Below are positions 14,001-25,444 of a stretch of DNA of 64,000 bases, piece by piece (within the stretch, counting starts at the first letter, position 1; each line of letters begins with the position of its first letter). The notes beneath the pieces were generated by a model, which was not told the origin of the DNA, did not search any database, and was given only the letters and a program-made list of their open reading frames with translations. The stretch comes from Trichoplusia ni (lineage: Eukaryota > Arthropoda > Insecta > Lepidoptera > Noctuidae): positions 9,052,001 through 9,116,000 of the forward strand of contig NC_039493.1 in the NCBI RefSeq assembly GCF_003590095.1, written 5' to 3'. Position numbers and translations under genes: made by a program.

Positions 14001-17000
14001 ATAACATAACAAATAACCGTTTCATTTCACTTTACATGATTATTCTCGTGTTGCACAGGGTGGCCGCGGGAGGAGGGGGGGCGCGGGGGCGGCACATAAG
14101 TTAATAAGACATTTAGCAGGGGACGGCGGGATTGCGTCCGAATGGCTCCCGCGGGGAATCATTTTATTCGATTCCGGCGAGCGGCTTTTTTCCGCTTTAC
14201 GCTCCGTTTAGCGGTTCTTCAATGCTCTCACAATCACGGGATAGTGCCATCTCCTGCAGACTTTGGCGGCTAACTTGCACCGTCACGTCTCGTTTGTCCT
14301 TGTCACGTTATGAGCTACGACAGCGCTGCCCGCAAAGCAATCATGTAACACAATCAGATATTTTTATCTGACCAATGTGTTACTGGGGATGTGGGACACC
14401 CGTCATGTCAAGATCTGGCAATTTGTTATTACCGCTGACGAAACATTGTTTTGACAATCCCTAAACCCTTTATGTGCCATAATTAGTTTCGTAATGAATC
14501 GAACGTGGAAATGGCAACCGATAGCTACTACAGTGAACAGTTAAATTCTAACAGAATCATGACAGCCTCTCGTTTTTGTTACAATTGTATTACAGAAAGC
14601 AACTTTTTCTTCTTCAGTACAAAAGCGATGGGGACAAAGAATCTCACGTTATTTAATTTATTTTCTCCTTGACCAGTGTGAGGGAGGTCAGTCAGTCGAT
14701 CGCTAAGTGCGTTGTGCAATTCTCTGAATTTATCGCCTTGCGTGTACGGTTTCCCGGGTTTTTTTACCGCTTTCGCGCGAATTCCCGCCTCGGCCCGCCA
14801 TTTTAATTATTCATCCGCGTGAGTTATGGTCGAATTAAAAAACTGTTAGAGTCGGACCGGCGCCGGCGGGAGTTGTAATCGAGTTAGACGGAGTCATGGA
14901 GAATACATAATGTGCTAGTTCTGTACTGACAGCGAGCTAGCTGGGTACCTACACTCCGGCGGGTGCTCGCTAACCACTGATGTAGTGCAGAGCACGCACG
15001 AGTGAATTCATTGCGATTATACAGCGGTGCCAACTCGCCGACAAATAGTTTACCAGAATCATTTGCAATTTGTAGTTTTCGACTACATTGAACAGGGAAA
15101 CTGCTTTGAATATAAATTATGACGTTGATTTATTTAGTTGTGTTAAACTACCATGAAAAATTATCATTACGAACGGTTGGAAAGTTGGTTGGTGAACAGT
15201 GTAGTGATACTTTTGTGGATAATAATATAATTATTTTCAGGTTATTCTTACCTTTATGCATTTGACTTTCGTGTTTTCGACATTTTGCTCTTCGGTTTTG
15301 AAACCACACCTGCGGGTCAAAGAAGGTAATTTGGTACATAAGGTTACTAAATATCTTGCTTAAATAAAAGTATGTACAGTATTCTGATGTAAACGCAAAA
15401 CATCCTCTTTTGTGCTTGACTGAGGCTTGTCTCTACCTAATAATGTGAAGGCGACTAGTAAATGGTCATAAATGAAATGTAAAGTTTTAACAAAAAGTAG
15501 GTATGAAATTACCCTATTTTTTTGGAATTTCACCTGAATTCACCAATTTCACCATGAGAGAATCTCTTCGAAATTCTATTCCAGCGGTGGTTACGCTCTC
15601 TATTCCCATACTCGACACTTGAGTGTCGCTACTAGCAGTACCTATTTTACAAACACTATTGTATAAAAACAATCCAATAACAACACACGAAATAAATCAA
15701 AAGCAAACACTAAACATTTGCATTTAATCCCGTTTCGATAATCACCGAAACAAACAAGGGTTGATCTCGCGATTGTGACTGTTGTCGCGAAATCGTGTTA
15801 CAACTCTAGTAGGAGTTCACATCACTATGTTGCAGGTTAGTATGGCTTACAGGGAATATGGTACTGCGAGCAAACACGGATAACCGCATTAGTGAGGGTC
15901 GCACGAACGTTGCTGATTGCATGTACCAGACAATCTGTTGGCATGTTTACAACTGCATTTACATGAACAAAAATACGATGCTTAATTAGTTACGTTTTAA
16001 TTATTTACGCACGATTTCATTGGTTATGATTTACGGTTACTGAATTTAGTAACTCATATTGTAAGTATTCACATGTAATTCGTACTCCACACGTTCAAAG
16101 CTAATTTTTCGAATATGGGCAGTACCGTCGAGAAAGAATAAGACTATTTTTCATCTCACAGTATGTAGAAGTGTATAAAATCGGAAAAGACATCACCTTT
16201 CTAGCCGAGTGACTATCGAATCATTGATCAACTTTGTATGTATGGAAATGACAGGCAAGTGTCATGTGATTAGTCAAAACGAAATGTCATTTTCATACAC
16301 TAAATCATTTTCCGCCACAACGATTAACACCTGGCTCGAAGTACTATAACAATAAGTTTAAGTGCTACCTGTCTTACCCACTCCCATTAGTATTTAAATA
16401 GGTAAGTGAAACAGACTAACTAGGTCAGAGACACTAGGTGGAGTCAGAATTCCGCATATCACGTCACAATACCGGGTGTAACTGTGTACATTGGTTCCCG
16501 AGTGGCGACCGATACTAACTAGGGGCGAATTCATTAGCTCTGATTACATAAGACAATACGACTAAATAACATGCAAATACAGAAGCCCCTATGTGCTAAA
16601 TAATTGTCTCGCTTTTGTTTATATCGCTCATGTTAGCACATGCCTTTCAGATTTTTAGCTAGTTCCTGTAGTTTAGAGTTGGGTTTTAAATTCTAAATTT
16701 ATTTTAAGTTATTTGCTTTCATAATAAAGTGAATACAATAATCAGGTAGTTTCTTAGTGCGTATGTAGTCGTTTTTAAAACAACAAAAAAAACAGTTGAA
16801 TATTTTGACGATAGTTTAATCAATCACCCCCTTAATTATTTATCAACGGATTTCTCTCCTGATTTATTTAAAAACCTTCAGTTTGCAACGCCATTCTATC
16901 CAAATAGTGATAAATATGAAACGAGTTCTGCTCACAATATATGCAATCACAGCAAATAAATATCAATAAGGTCACCGAAGAGACAGCTCGTTTGACACTA

Positions 17001-20000
17001 GTTGAGACACACGGCACCGCTCGGGGTCAAGGCTTTTATCTATTTATCGGTACTTACAAACATCCCCTACGATTGGCTCACCTCGCTTAACGCCAATCGG
17101 ACGTTAATGACGATGTATCGCCGATAAAGCGACTCTCGTTGGCTCACAGCTAATTACGTGCATTAGTAATGAGTGAGGGTCGTATAACCTAAGCGGGAAC
17201 GCAAGGGTACCTACTATCTCTTAATTATTATAGCGCGTGATAATTTTGTGAGTTTCATGGACGTGTTAATTGATATTTGTGATGACGGTGCGCACTTTAG
17301 TAGGGGTGCGTATAGACATACATTGTTATAACTCCATTGTAACAAATCTGATACATTTTTCTGAGTTTCTTTAAGAAAAGATAATATTAAAAACGTGTAG
17401 GATTTGATAAAGGTAGAGCTATCGAAATTTTGCTTTTGTTATCTACTACATATATTTAAAACCGTATTGTGAAAATAATGTTTTCACTAAAAAAAAAATA
17501 TATGTACGATTAGATATCTATAGATCATGCTTATTTGGATTAATATCTTTGTTTGCATATTCTGTTATTGCATTGCGTATAACGCACGCAACGTGGATAT
17601 GAATTGTGTGACAGAACGAGCTCGGAGTCGTAAATCTACAATGCGTTTAACTGTGTATCGGAATTCACAATAACAGAATTAGAACGAGAGTAATTAAGTG
17701 TTTAAAAACTAATAAACTGTTTAGTTTTTCTTAACGTAATAACTTACAAATCAACGACATATGACAAGTCGTGCAGTTAGTAAGTAAAACCGTTATTTTT
17801 CCTGATATAAAGTAATGATTGGCATGTGCGAGATTAAATTATCATTAAATTACATTCCTTTTTTTTTTGTTTTTAATTTCCTTGGTATATCGTTTTCCAG
17901 ATAATTAGCTATCGAGTACATTTGATAACAAGGGCGTAGCGGGGTACGGGCCGAGGGGGGTCAGCTGGGTGACCCCCCTCGGCCTAGGGTGACCCCCCTA
18001 GAAGAACGGCTGGTCACTGGTAGATTTTGCCAGTGCCAAATTTTGAACGTCCTATCTGACATAAATGCTAATGGACACAGGTTAATTCCCTAAATAATGC
18101 TTCTGTGGACGGCATCGTACTAGATTATATTTGAATTGAACTAATAAAACGAGACGAAAAGTTGATATAACTTGCTACGGGAGTCCATATAATTTCTCAC
18201 CTGTACTCTGGCCTCGCTCAGCCCTAGTCGCTGGCTGAGTTCCTCCCTCATGAAGGCGTCAGGGTAGTGGGTCTCGTCGAACAGTCGCTCCAGCTCGCCC
18301 AGCTGTTCCAGGGTGAAATTGGTCCGCGACCGCCTCTGCTTGCCGCCGCCATTGTTGCTGCCGCCGTTAGGGGACTTGTCTGTCACATCTGGTAAATAAA
18401 TAGGATATATCTTTACAATATTGTTATCATATAAAAAGAACTTTTGTTTTTTTATTGTCATTTGTTTTTTTAGTTACAGTGGCTATGTCAAACGATTTAA
18501 AAAAAATCTTGCACCAAAAGAGATTATCTGAGGCTGACAAATTAAAAAGATACCACATAACGAAGTAGACAGGTGTCAGTTTTTAACTTATTTATACAGC
18601 TGACGTAGTCAAATGAGCTGAGAAGACAATTCTAGCAGGCTCAAATATGCCCAAAAGGAATTTCTTTTTAACAACACTTAAATGACGTACTTAATGTGTA
18701 TTTGTCTCTTCTACATTTCAACCACATAGCAACGAAGAAGACAACACGAGATTTACGAACGATATTAAGGCTGTTAGTAATTAAATCAGCGATACTTTTG
18801 CAGACCGCACCATCACCTACTTCAATAGATACTCTGTAGAACGTTGTCATCAAGCTACGAAAAGACCGCAATCTTTTGCCTCAATTTTATTCTGTTCCAT
18901 AACATACCAACAACTGTAGAATCATAACTAGCTAACAATACATATCACTGAAAAGATAGCGTGTTACGAGCACTGAGGCAGCAGTATACATAGTTCAAAA
19001 AGTCTAAGTATCTACCTATACAATAAAAAAGTATTTGAATACCCGAGCGTGTTCATTAGGTGATTGTAATGACTCATAAGTGTTATTATTATAGAGTTAC
19101 GAAGTCGCAAACCGTTATTGTTTTACAAATATTAATTAGTTACTCATTGTTTACGGTTCAACTCTTATCTTAATCATAATTCAGATAAGCTACTTGGATC
19201 AAATTGACTTATGCGAGAGAGTAATATTTAACTTTTAATGAAAGGACTCATATTTTGCTACGCTTGACGCTATTGGTCCGTAGATGGGTGACCATCTTTG
19301 TCCTAACGAGTTCCTCCGTGTTTCGGAACACGCGTTAAATTGTGGATCCTAGCTTAGTCGTTACAGGTAGTCGGAAGCTAGAAAGTCTGATAACCAGTAA
19401 AGGGTATCGTGTTGACCAAGTAACAGGGTTGAGGAGGACTGATAGGCAGCCGCTCCTTGTAAAACACTGGTACATAGCTAAATCTGGTTAGACTGGTAGC
19501 CGACCCCAACATAGCTGAGAAAAGGCTAGGTTGATGATGATGAGGTAAGTTCAGGACATTAAATACTGTTGTTTTATGATCTGTCATCAATCTCATTCTA
19601 ATCTGACATATGGCTGTGATTAATTTTAGGTTTGTACTACGTAAAAAAATAATAAATAAGATCTCTTTTTTCCATCCTCCTTCCTGGATGTCTTTATAAA
19701 ACATGGAAGTAATAGCAAGCAAATCAAAATAAGAGTGCAGTTAACATCAACATTTCATACGCGAGGGTTCGCAGTCTCAAGGGAGAGTCCGGTAGCGGGC
19801 CAGATACACTCACTAGGACTACCCGGTATCAAATAAATATAACTAATTTAGAAACAACAGTTGAAATTAAATACCTCATGGAAGACAATCGACGTTTACA
19901 AATACATTCGTTACGTCTTACGTCTACGTTGCTAATCACGAGATTTATGAAATAAACAGTTGTTCTGTGTGTTATCAATTATGGCTCATTAACTCTATTT

Positions 20001-23000
20001 TTTTGAAAATATTATGTTTTAATAATAATAAAGAATAATTATATACAATAATCAAATGAACATTAACCAATGCTGAAAAACAAACTTTAAAATTTCCTAT
20101 AAATTCATTCGATAATAATGATAATTATCTACATAAAATAAGATCTACAAATCAAAATGTTTTATCATTATACATTATTCGTAGGTTTATGCGTTGCATT
20201 GAAAATTAATCTTCCCCAGGGATCGCTAAACTGTAATACTAACTACAAATCAAGCTACAGAATGTTGTCGTAGCATTTCTCGTAGCGTCGTAGCCCGCTC
20301 ATAATTGAGTTAAGATATAACAGTTTCACTGAGTACTGCTTTGCACAGTTTAACTGCTATTTGAGATATCTCGTAACCCTGTTTCGATTTATTACATTAA
20401 AAATTATTTTAACGGTTATTGTGTGAAATTAAAATAAAAAGTAGTTTTTTTACAAAATAATTATTTTCCCATCTGTTTGTGTTTTCTTTTTAGTTTCAAG
20501 TATGCAGTTGCAGTAAACATTTTGTTATTTTGATCTTTTACGATTAATAAATAAGGGTGATATTCCCTTAATCGTCCTTTTTTTTCTAAATCTAAGAGTG
20601 TTTGTCGATTACTTAGCACGTTTAGGGTGGTGGAGGGTGAGGGTTAACAAAGTTATTTCTGATTCGATCCGTCTATTTAAGCTAACATGATCAAAAAAGT
20701 TATCATTAAGAGTCGAAGTTGTGTTTGTGGTTTTATTAGAGTCATAAATGTGTGTACTGAAGAAATTTTTGGCGTTTACCAGTAGGAAACCACGTTTTTT
20801 GGTGGCTGTTTGTTAATATTTATATACTATAGACCCAGGAATTACTTTTTCATATTTAAATTTGTGCATGTGACTTGAATATATGTGAAACCCCCGCGAC
20901 ACAATAATTAAATCAATTAGTACGAGAGTCGATTAAAAAAATGTATTGTATCTCAGTAATAGCCGGAGTTAAATTAATCAAGTAATAAATCAGTGAAGTG
21001 CTAATACATCGTTAATCGAGTGCACCCGATGCCGGAGAGCGCAAGGAGGCGCAGGACGAGACGGGCGGGGCGGGGGGGGGGGCAGGACAGACTCCCGGGA
21101 ACAAACGGGCTATACGTTTAAGATTGTCGTTTGAAGCAATTTAGCAAATTGGGAAGCTCTCCTTTTTATACGGCAATTATGTAAATGGAGGGATTATCCG
21201 GCTGTGGGCGGCGCTGCGAGCCACACCCGCTCTCCCCTTTCGTCTCCAGGGCATCGCAACTCCTCAGACACCTAACGACCAGCGAACAGTGATTAATTGT
21301 ACAACGCTTCGTAAGTATCGCCCTGTTCGCGTCGCCGTCGCCTCACTGATTTATTTGATTGAGAACTCTTTCTCGGATCTCGGTAAGGCGCCTTCTTTCG
21401 GCCAGTCATCGGTGCTAATCTCCGTTGTAATGTAATTAATGGCCGTTTAAGAACAAGAAATATTTCATTTTAAAGAACATTTAAGTTGATTTAGATTTGT
21501 TAACGGCTGCTTTTTATTGAAACGATTCATCGTTGATATTTACAACGGAGAATTTGTTTGTGTTTAGTTAGTTGTTGGGTAAGAATTTGTGTAGTTATAA
21601 TAATGAGACCGCTTGTCGACCACGGCGTTACATATTATAGAACACAAGCGTGTTCGCCGGCGCAGGTGCACTCTCTATAACTCTCATAGCCCAATGGGAT
21701 GGCAATACCACATTTTACGAGCATTTCGAAACACGGAAGCTGCGAATTACACGACTGAATCGACAAACCTGCGAAAAAGAAGCAACCGCATTGAAGATTG
21801 AATAGTTTGATCCTGGTTTAATTTTTAACCTTTCGGCTCATTCCGTTAAATACAGATTAACCTCCCTCTTTATTTTTTACAATTTTGCTTTAGCAAAGTC
21901 TTACAACAAGAGAAAAAAAAAGTATGGAGTTTTGTTTCTGGTTGGTTCTCCTCTATAGAAAAATCTTTCTGAAGAGTGCAACTACAATTTTCTTCTTTCT
22001 TCTATTTTATTAAATTAATTTTTCTAACTGCCTTTTTAGGTTGGCCAAAAAAGGTACCATTTTACTCTCCGTCTTTCTGTTCGTTACCAGACTGTATCTC
22101 ATGACCCATATAACTGATTTCACATTAATGCAGCCTGATGCAGCTAACCTTTAAGCAACGTTGTTACGGTCAAAAGTTCGGTACCCAATAAATTTATGTG
22201 TGAGTGTGACCCAATTAAATCCCAGCCGATTTGGTTTTCTTTGGCCTATTTTTCGGAACGTGTCATGATTCTAATTGCAATGATCGGTTCTCCATGACCA
22301 GAAGAAGAAAATACTTGTTAAAGATGTTAATTATTCTTACCAGTTCCTTTGGCATGTATGGTCACCGTTTATTACAAATTATTGTATATATAAACGAATA
22401 TTGACCAAAATTACGATAAATTAATTAAATACGTTTAATTTAATTGCGAATAATTTTCAATCCAGAATTGTTTTAAATCAACAGTTGTGCCACTAATAAT
22501 AAATGATGAATATATGTATGTTCAAACGCTGACGGGTGCGTAGGTGTAGCGGAAACTAGTTTTAAATAATACCTGACAAATTACTGACAAACTTCCATTT
22601 AAGTCTATCCTAAAGCCAATATTTTGTAAAGTATTATAAGCAATGAAGAACTTGTATGAATGAAGTGGAGGCAAATTTATATTAAGCTTAATGCTTAAGC
22701 TTGGACCTGGTATCCGATCCTGCTATTTACAATGGCCGATAAATCAATGGCCGATAAAGGAAATCGGATAAATTTGAAATTATGCCCATTCTCTTAAGCA
22801 TTTTGCAAACACAAGAATTGGAAAATCATTTGACCGTGAGTGAGTTCCGCCTCGAGCTGAATTTCCAACTATTGTGTTTCAAAAATGCTTGGAATAATAC
22901 GAATAGTGAGAAACTAAACCAATTTCGCTTCAGTCATCCGCCGTTGTAAATAGCAGAATTGGGGCTCTGGTACACTATCATAATAAAAACCTCCGGCAGC

Positions 23001-24614
23001 CATTGATCTGGCACACTAGAAAAAAAACAACTGCGGAACATAACAGCAGAATCAATCCAAAAATAACCAGAGAAAAGGTTAAACAGATGTTAAAACACAT
23101 TTTTTTAAATTAAATGATGCATCTGTGATTCACGCGTATTTATCGGCCCATATTATTACCACACCACTCACTACATATTGACACATTATTGCAATATAAT
23201 AAATACTATTACATTTAGTGTAATAAGGGTAATATGATCCATAATACCCCAAGCAATAAGGGAACTCCCATTAAGATTTTTCAAATATAAATTCAAACAA
23301 TGGTTATGACAAAAATGATTTTATATTTGCGAGAATAGGTCTTGATTGTTGTATGCCTAATATGCCTAGTAGTTCTTTATTATTATTATCTAACACCAGT
23401 AACCTACTCAATCAACACAGTAAAGATACTTCCTCTCACATGAACTCACTTATTTGCTGTGCCCGACAGGGTCCATGTTATGATCTAATCATTAATTTTT
23501 ACCACCCAAGACTACATGTGGAATGCAATAATAGAGTATTAAGAAAACGCTCACGCTAAGTTGTATGGAAATGACATTTCGAATTGATTTATCACGTGAC
23601 TTTTACCTATAATTATAATTTCCATATATCGAAGCGATTTCTTTCAGTGCTACAGTTTGCATTTGCATTTGTATAACAGATAGGCTCACCTGGGCCATGT
23701 AAGCAAAGTGACAATATTAATGACGCAAAATTACGACATTTGATGGTAAGTTACTTAAAATTCGTTCAGGTGGACGTGGGTGGAACTAAAACACATCCAT
23801 CCACAATGACCGCTTGGGCAGGATTACACTCCTTTCCAGTAGATGTTTGTTGTTTTTTTATATTAACAACAATTATGCATCTTACTGTTAGTCATTTTTT
23901 TCTGTTGCAATTGGCAGCAGGTACTCTAATGAACTGAAAACTACGTCACCCTATGTAGTTTTAAGCTGTGCTTACTTTCCTCCGCGGAGAACCCTATTGG
24001 TTCAACCAAGTGGTTGAAATATCACAGATATGAAATATTGGTTGTGAGTTCAGTTAAACGTCTTTTATTGAGACGTAATATCTGAGTCAAAATACAATGA
24101 TAACAATAAGTAGATACTTGAATAGTACCTAATGGTTATGTTTTATTATATGGGTTTATCCCAAATGGGTAATGGGTGCTTCAGGTGCACTTCTTGGATC
24201 GGTGCAATTCTATTCCAATATTGTGTCTTTAACGTTATAAAAACAACAAGTTATTTTTTTTAAATAATTGTATGTTTCAGTTAATTTTTCGCCTACATTT
24301 GCCTTCTTTTCTCGAGTCTTCTGTCAGTCTTGCTATGTTATCATGATGAGTTGTATCGGCATGAACTCACCATGTCTGTGATCGTCATCGTCATCATGGC
24401 TGGCCTCTCGCTTGCAGTGGTGCGCGGGCACGGGCGACAGCAGCCAGTTCCGCGGACGCTTCGGCGGCGGCGCCTTGTCGTCCAGCTCGGTGATGTCGAC
24501 CTCCACATCGGCGTCGTCGGTGTCGTCGCGGTCGCCGGGTTCGGGCGGCGGCGCCGGCGCCTCGCCACCCTCCAGCGACTTGCTCACGAAGTCCGCCAGC
24601 CGCTCCATCACCAT
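11030..24614 (-). CDS. Shox: Short stature homeobox (SHOX/CG34367-type) transcription factor
   Basis: Nuclear paired-like homeodomain factor. Exons on the minus strand: 24371-24614, 18201-18388, 15252-15309, 11593-11780 and 11030-11242 (stop TAG 11030-11032). The phases fit at every join and give 296 aa (human SHOX 292). The start is MVMERLADFVSKSLEGG, which matches the 'MEELTAFVSKSF' start of SHOX/SHOX2; a second ATG lies at 24608. An acidic Asp run precedes exon 2. The homeodomain runs QRRSRTNFTLEQLGELERLF to VWFQNRRAKCRKHESQMHKG and is split at RVQ/VWF, the usual paired-class intron, with Gln at position 50. After it come a PLEPCRVAPYV block (exon 4, matching 'FEACRVAPYVNV'), a poly-Ala run and an OAR-type tail, SSSIADLRLKARRHAAAL (exon 5). 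The introns are long and carry GC-rich islands. Confidence 0.93.
11355..11425 (-). repeat. SINE head fragment
   Basis: On the minus strand it has TGGTCTAGTGGTTAGG (A-box-like) and GGGTTCAAATCCC (B-box-like), then 'gtttgtgtgatgatcac', like the start of the SINE at 55170. Lies in SHOX intron 4. Confidence 0.6.
12280..12500. promoter_or_regulatory. Candidate cis-regulatory island, SHOX intron 3
   Basis: A mix of CpG-rich sequence with several TAATTAAAT/TTAATTAA homeodomain-type sites and the near-palindrome 'cccgcccgtcgggcg'. It has no open frame. Regulatory function is inference from composition and from its place in a developmental gene intron. Confidence 0.3.
12845..13150. promoter_or_regulatory. 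GC-rich intronic island, SHOX intron 3
   Basis: About 300 bases with many CpGs enclosing a lower-GC core near 12945-13010, and ending in TTTAATTTAATCGAATTAG, which is rich in TAAT sites. No coding signal in six frames. Possible enhancer; unproven. Confidence 0.3.
14050..14230. promoter_or_regulatory. GC-rich intronic island, SHOX intron 3
   Basis: G-rich on the plus strand ('gggaggagggggggcgcggg'), then TAATAAGACATTTAG and a CpG-rich stretch. The frame through 14132-14371 has no recognisable domain. Listed as a candidate control region only. Confidence 0.25.
14745..14955. promoter_or_regulatory. GC-rich intronic island, SHOX intron 3
   Basis: CpG-rich core ('ttcgcgcgaattcccgcctc') followed by CCATTTTAATTATTCATCC and GTCGAATTAAAAAAC, both homeodomain-type AT sites. 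It sits about 300 bases downstream, in transcript sense, of the exon that ends the homeodomain. Confidence 0.25.
17000..17185. promoter_or_regulatory. Candidate regulatory module, SHOX intron 2
   Basis: Dense clustered motifs: GATTGGCT, GCCAATCGG and CGTTGGCTC (CCAAT-type), TTTATCTATTTATCGG and GCCGATAAAGCG (GATA-type), and CTAATTACGTGCATTAGTAATGAG (homeodomain-type), all within 190 bases. No open frame. Function inferred. Confidence 0.35.
17949..17984. repeat. Perfect 15-bp GC-rich inverted repeat
   Basis: Arms 17949-17963 (GGCCGAGGGGGGTCA) and 17970-17984, with a 6-base loop GCTGGG. A further GTGACCCCCCT copy follows at 17989-17999. It stands out in AT-rich intron DNA. It may be the palindromic end of a transposon or a strong RNA hairpin on either strand. 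Confidence 0.75.
19262..19545 (+). repeat. SINE with 5S-rRNA-like head
   Basis: Begins near 'gtccgtagatgggtgaccat', which resembles the 5S rRNA internal promoter region ('GGATGGGTGACC'). It continues through 'gttgaggaggactgatagg' and 'actggtagccgaccccaaca' and ends in a GATGATGATGA tail. I recognise this layout as a common moth repeat. It lies in SHOX intron 1. Confidence 0.6.
21005..21390. promoter_or_regulatory. GC-rich island with G-run, SHOX intron 1
   Basis: Holds 'gggcggggcggggggggggg' (possible G-quadruplex), TTTATACGGCAATTATGTAAATGG and GGGATTATCC, a good Bicoid/Otd-type GGATTA core. Flanked by runs of TTAATCAAGTAATAAATC. No coding signal. An enhancer or alternative SHOX promoter is possible but not shown. 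Confidence 0.3.
22701..22970. mobile_element. MITE with ~30-bp terminal inverted repeats
   Basis: The left end reads CCTGCTATTTACAATGGCCGA. The right end is its inverse, CCGTTGTAAATAGCAGAATTGGGG. About 270 bases, non-coding, in SHOX intron 1. Same family as 51338-51728 and the end at 9172-9256. Confidence 0.6.
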
Positions 24615-25444
24615 TACTGCCGCGAACACGCGGCGGCGCGCGCGAGCCTCGCCTGACACGCTCTACGGAATACACACTGCAGCAAACCTGCTCCCTACGC
24701 CCACACTTTCATACTTAACACCTTTTGAAATGAACAACAACGTTATCGTTGCGATGTAAAGTCTATTATCGAGTGCAAGTCTCGCAAGGGCGGTTTTACA
24801 GACCCCGCCCAGAAGTCACGCAGGCGCCCGCCCAGCGCGCCGCCGCCGACGGTGCACTGAAGCGGCCGACGGCGGATAATACACGCCTACATTATCGTTA
24901 CATTGGAAATGAATTTTTAATAGTATTTCCTAGTGTTTGTGTGCATTATTCACGTGTGAGGACAACTTGTGAACGTTTAGTGGCATCAAGATGATGAAAA
25001 CGGTTTGCTCACCCTCGCTGCGGTGTGAAGGTAGGAGTGGTCATTTTGGAAAAGGAGACACAATATTGTAATAAGCCAATATATTCATAATTACATACAA
25101 ATTAAATTACATGACCTTAAACGAAGGATCTGTATAAACCATATAATTATATCTAAATGTATGTAAATAATGATAGTCAAAATTAACAATAGACATAGGC
25201 ACTGACTTAAGGACACCTATTTGCTACAAACAATACACGGTTCAACAATACTGAATAAATGACAGATTTTGTAATGACACATCTGCTGTTTGTCCTACAC
25301 AACTACATACATGTTTTTAGGCTACATTAATTTTCTACAAGGTTTTCTAATTTGTTTAGTGGAAAGAGATTGCTAGTATAACGTCACTATAACGCGACAA
25401 ACCAGTATGGAGTTCAAACTCCTTCACAATTTCAAATAGATTGT
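24615..25444. other. SHOX upstream / Tom40-like 3' interval
   Basis: GC-rich to about 24870 (SHOX 5' UTR and promoter on the minus strand), then AT-rich sequence that should hold the Tom40-like 3' UTR. No other exon seen. Frames on both strands across 24330-24760 are products of SHOX exon 1 composition. Confidence 0.5.

Noticed and set aside
16238..16302. Small inverted-repeat element around 'tgtatggaaatgacag', with similar sequence at 23564
   Set aside because: The two ends (TGTATGGAAATGAC and GTCATTTTCATACAC) look inverted and may be a short MITE, but the arms are short and imperfect and I could not define boundaries or target duplications.
18141..18461. Homeobox of aristaless, Pax or Otx type
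   Set aside because: The helix 1-2 sequence (EQLGELERLFDETHYPDAFM), the MHKG extension, the VAPYV block and the MERLADFVSKS start all point to SHOX together.
24333..24759. Long GC-rich frames on both strands around SHOX exon 1
   Set aside because: Only the minus frame that splices in phase to the homeodomain exon has homology. The others are by-products of GC-rich sequence. The longest one begins at GTG, not ATG.
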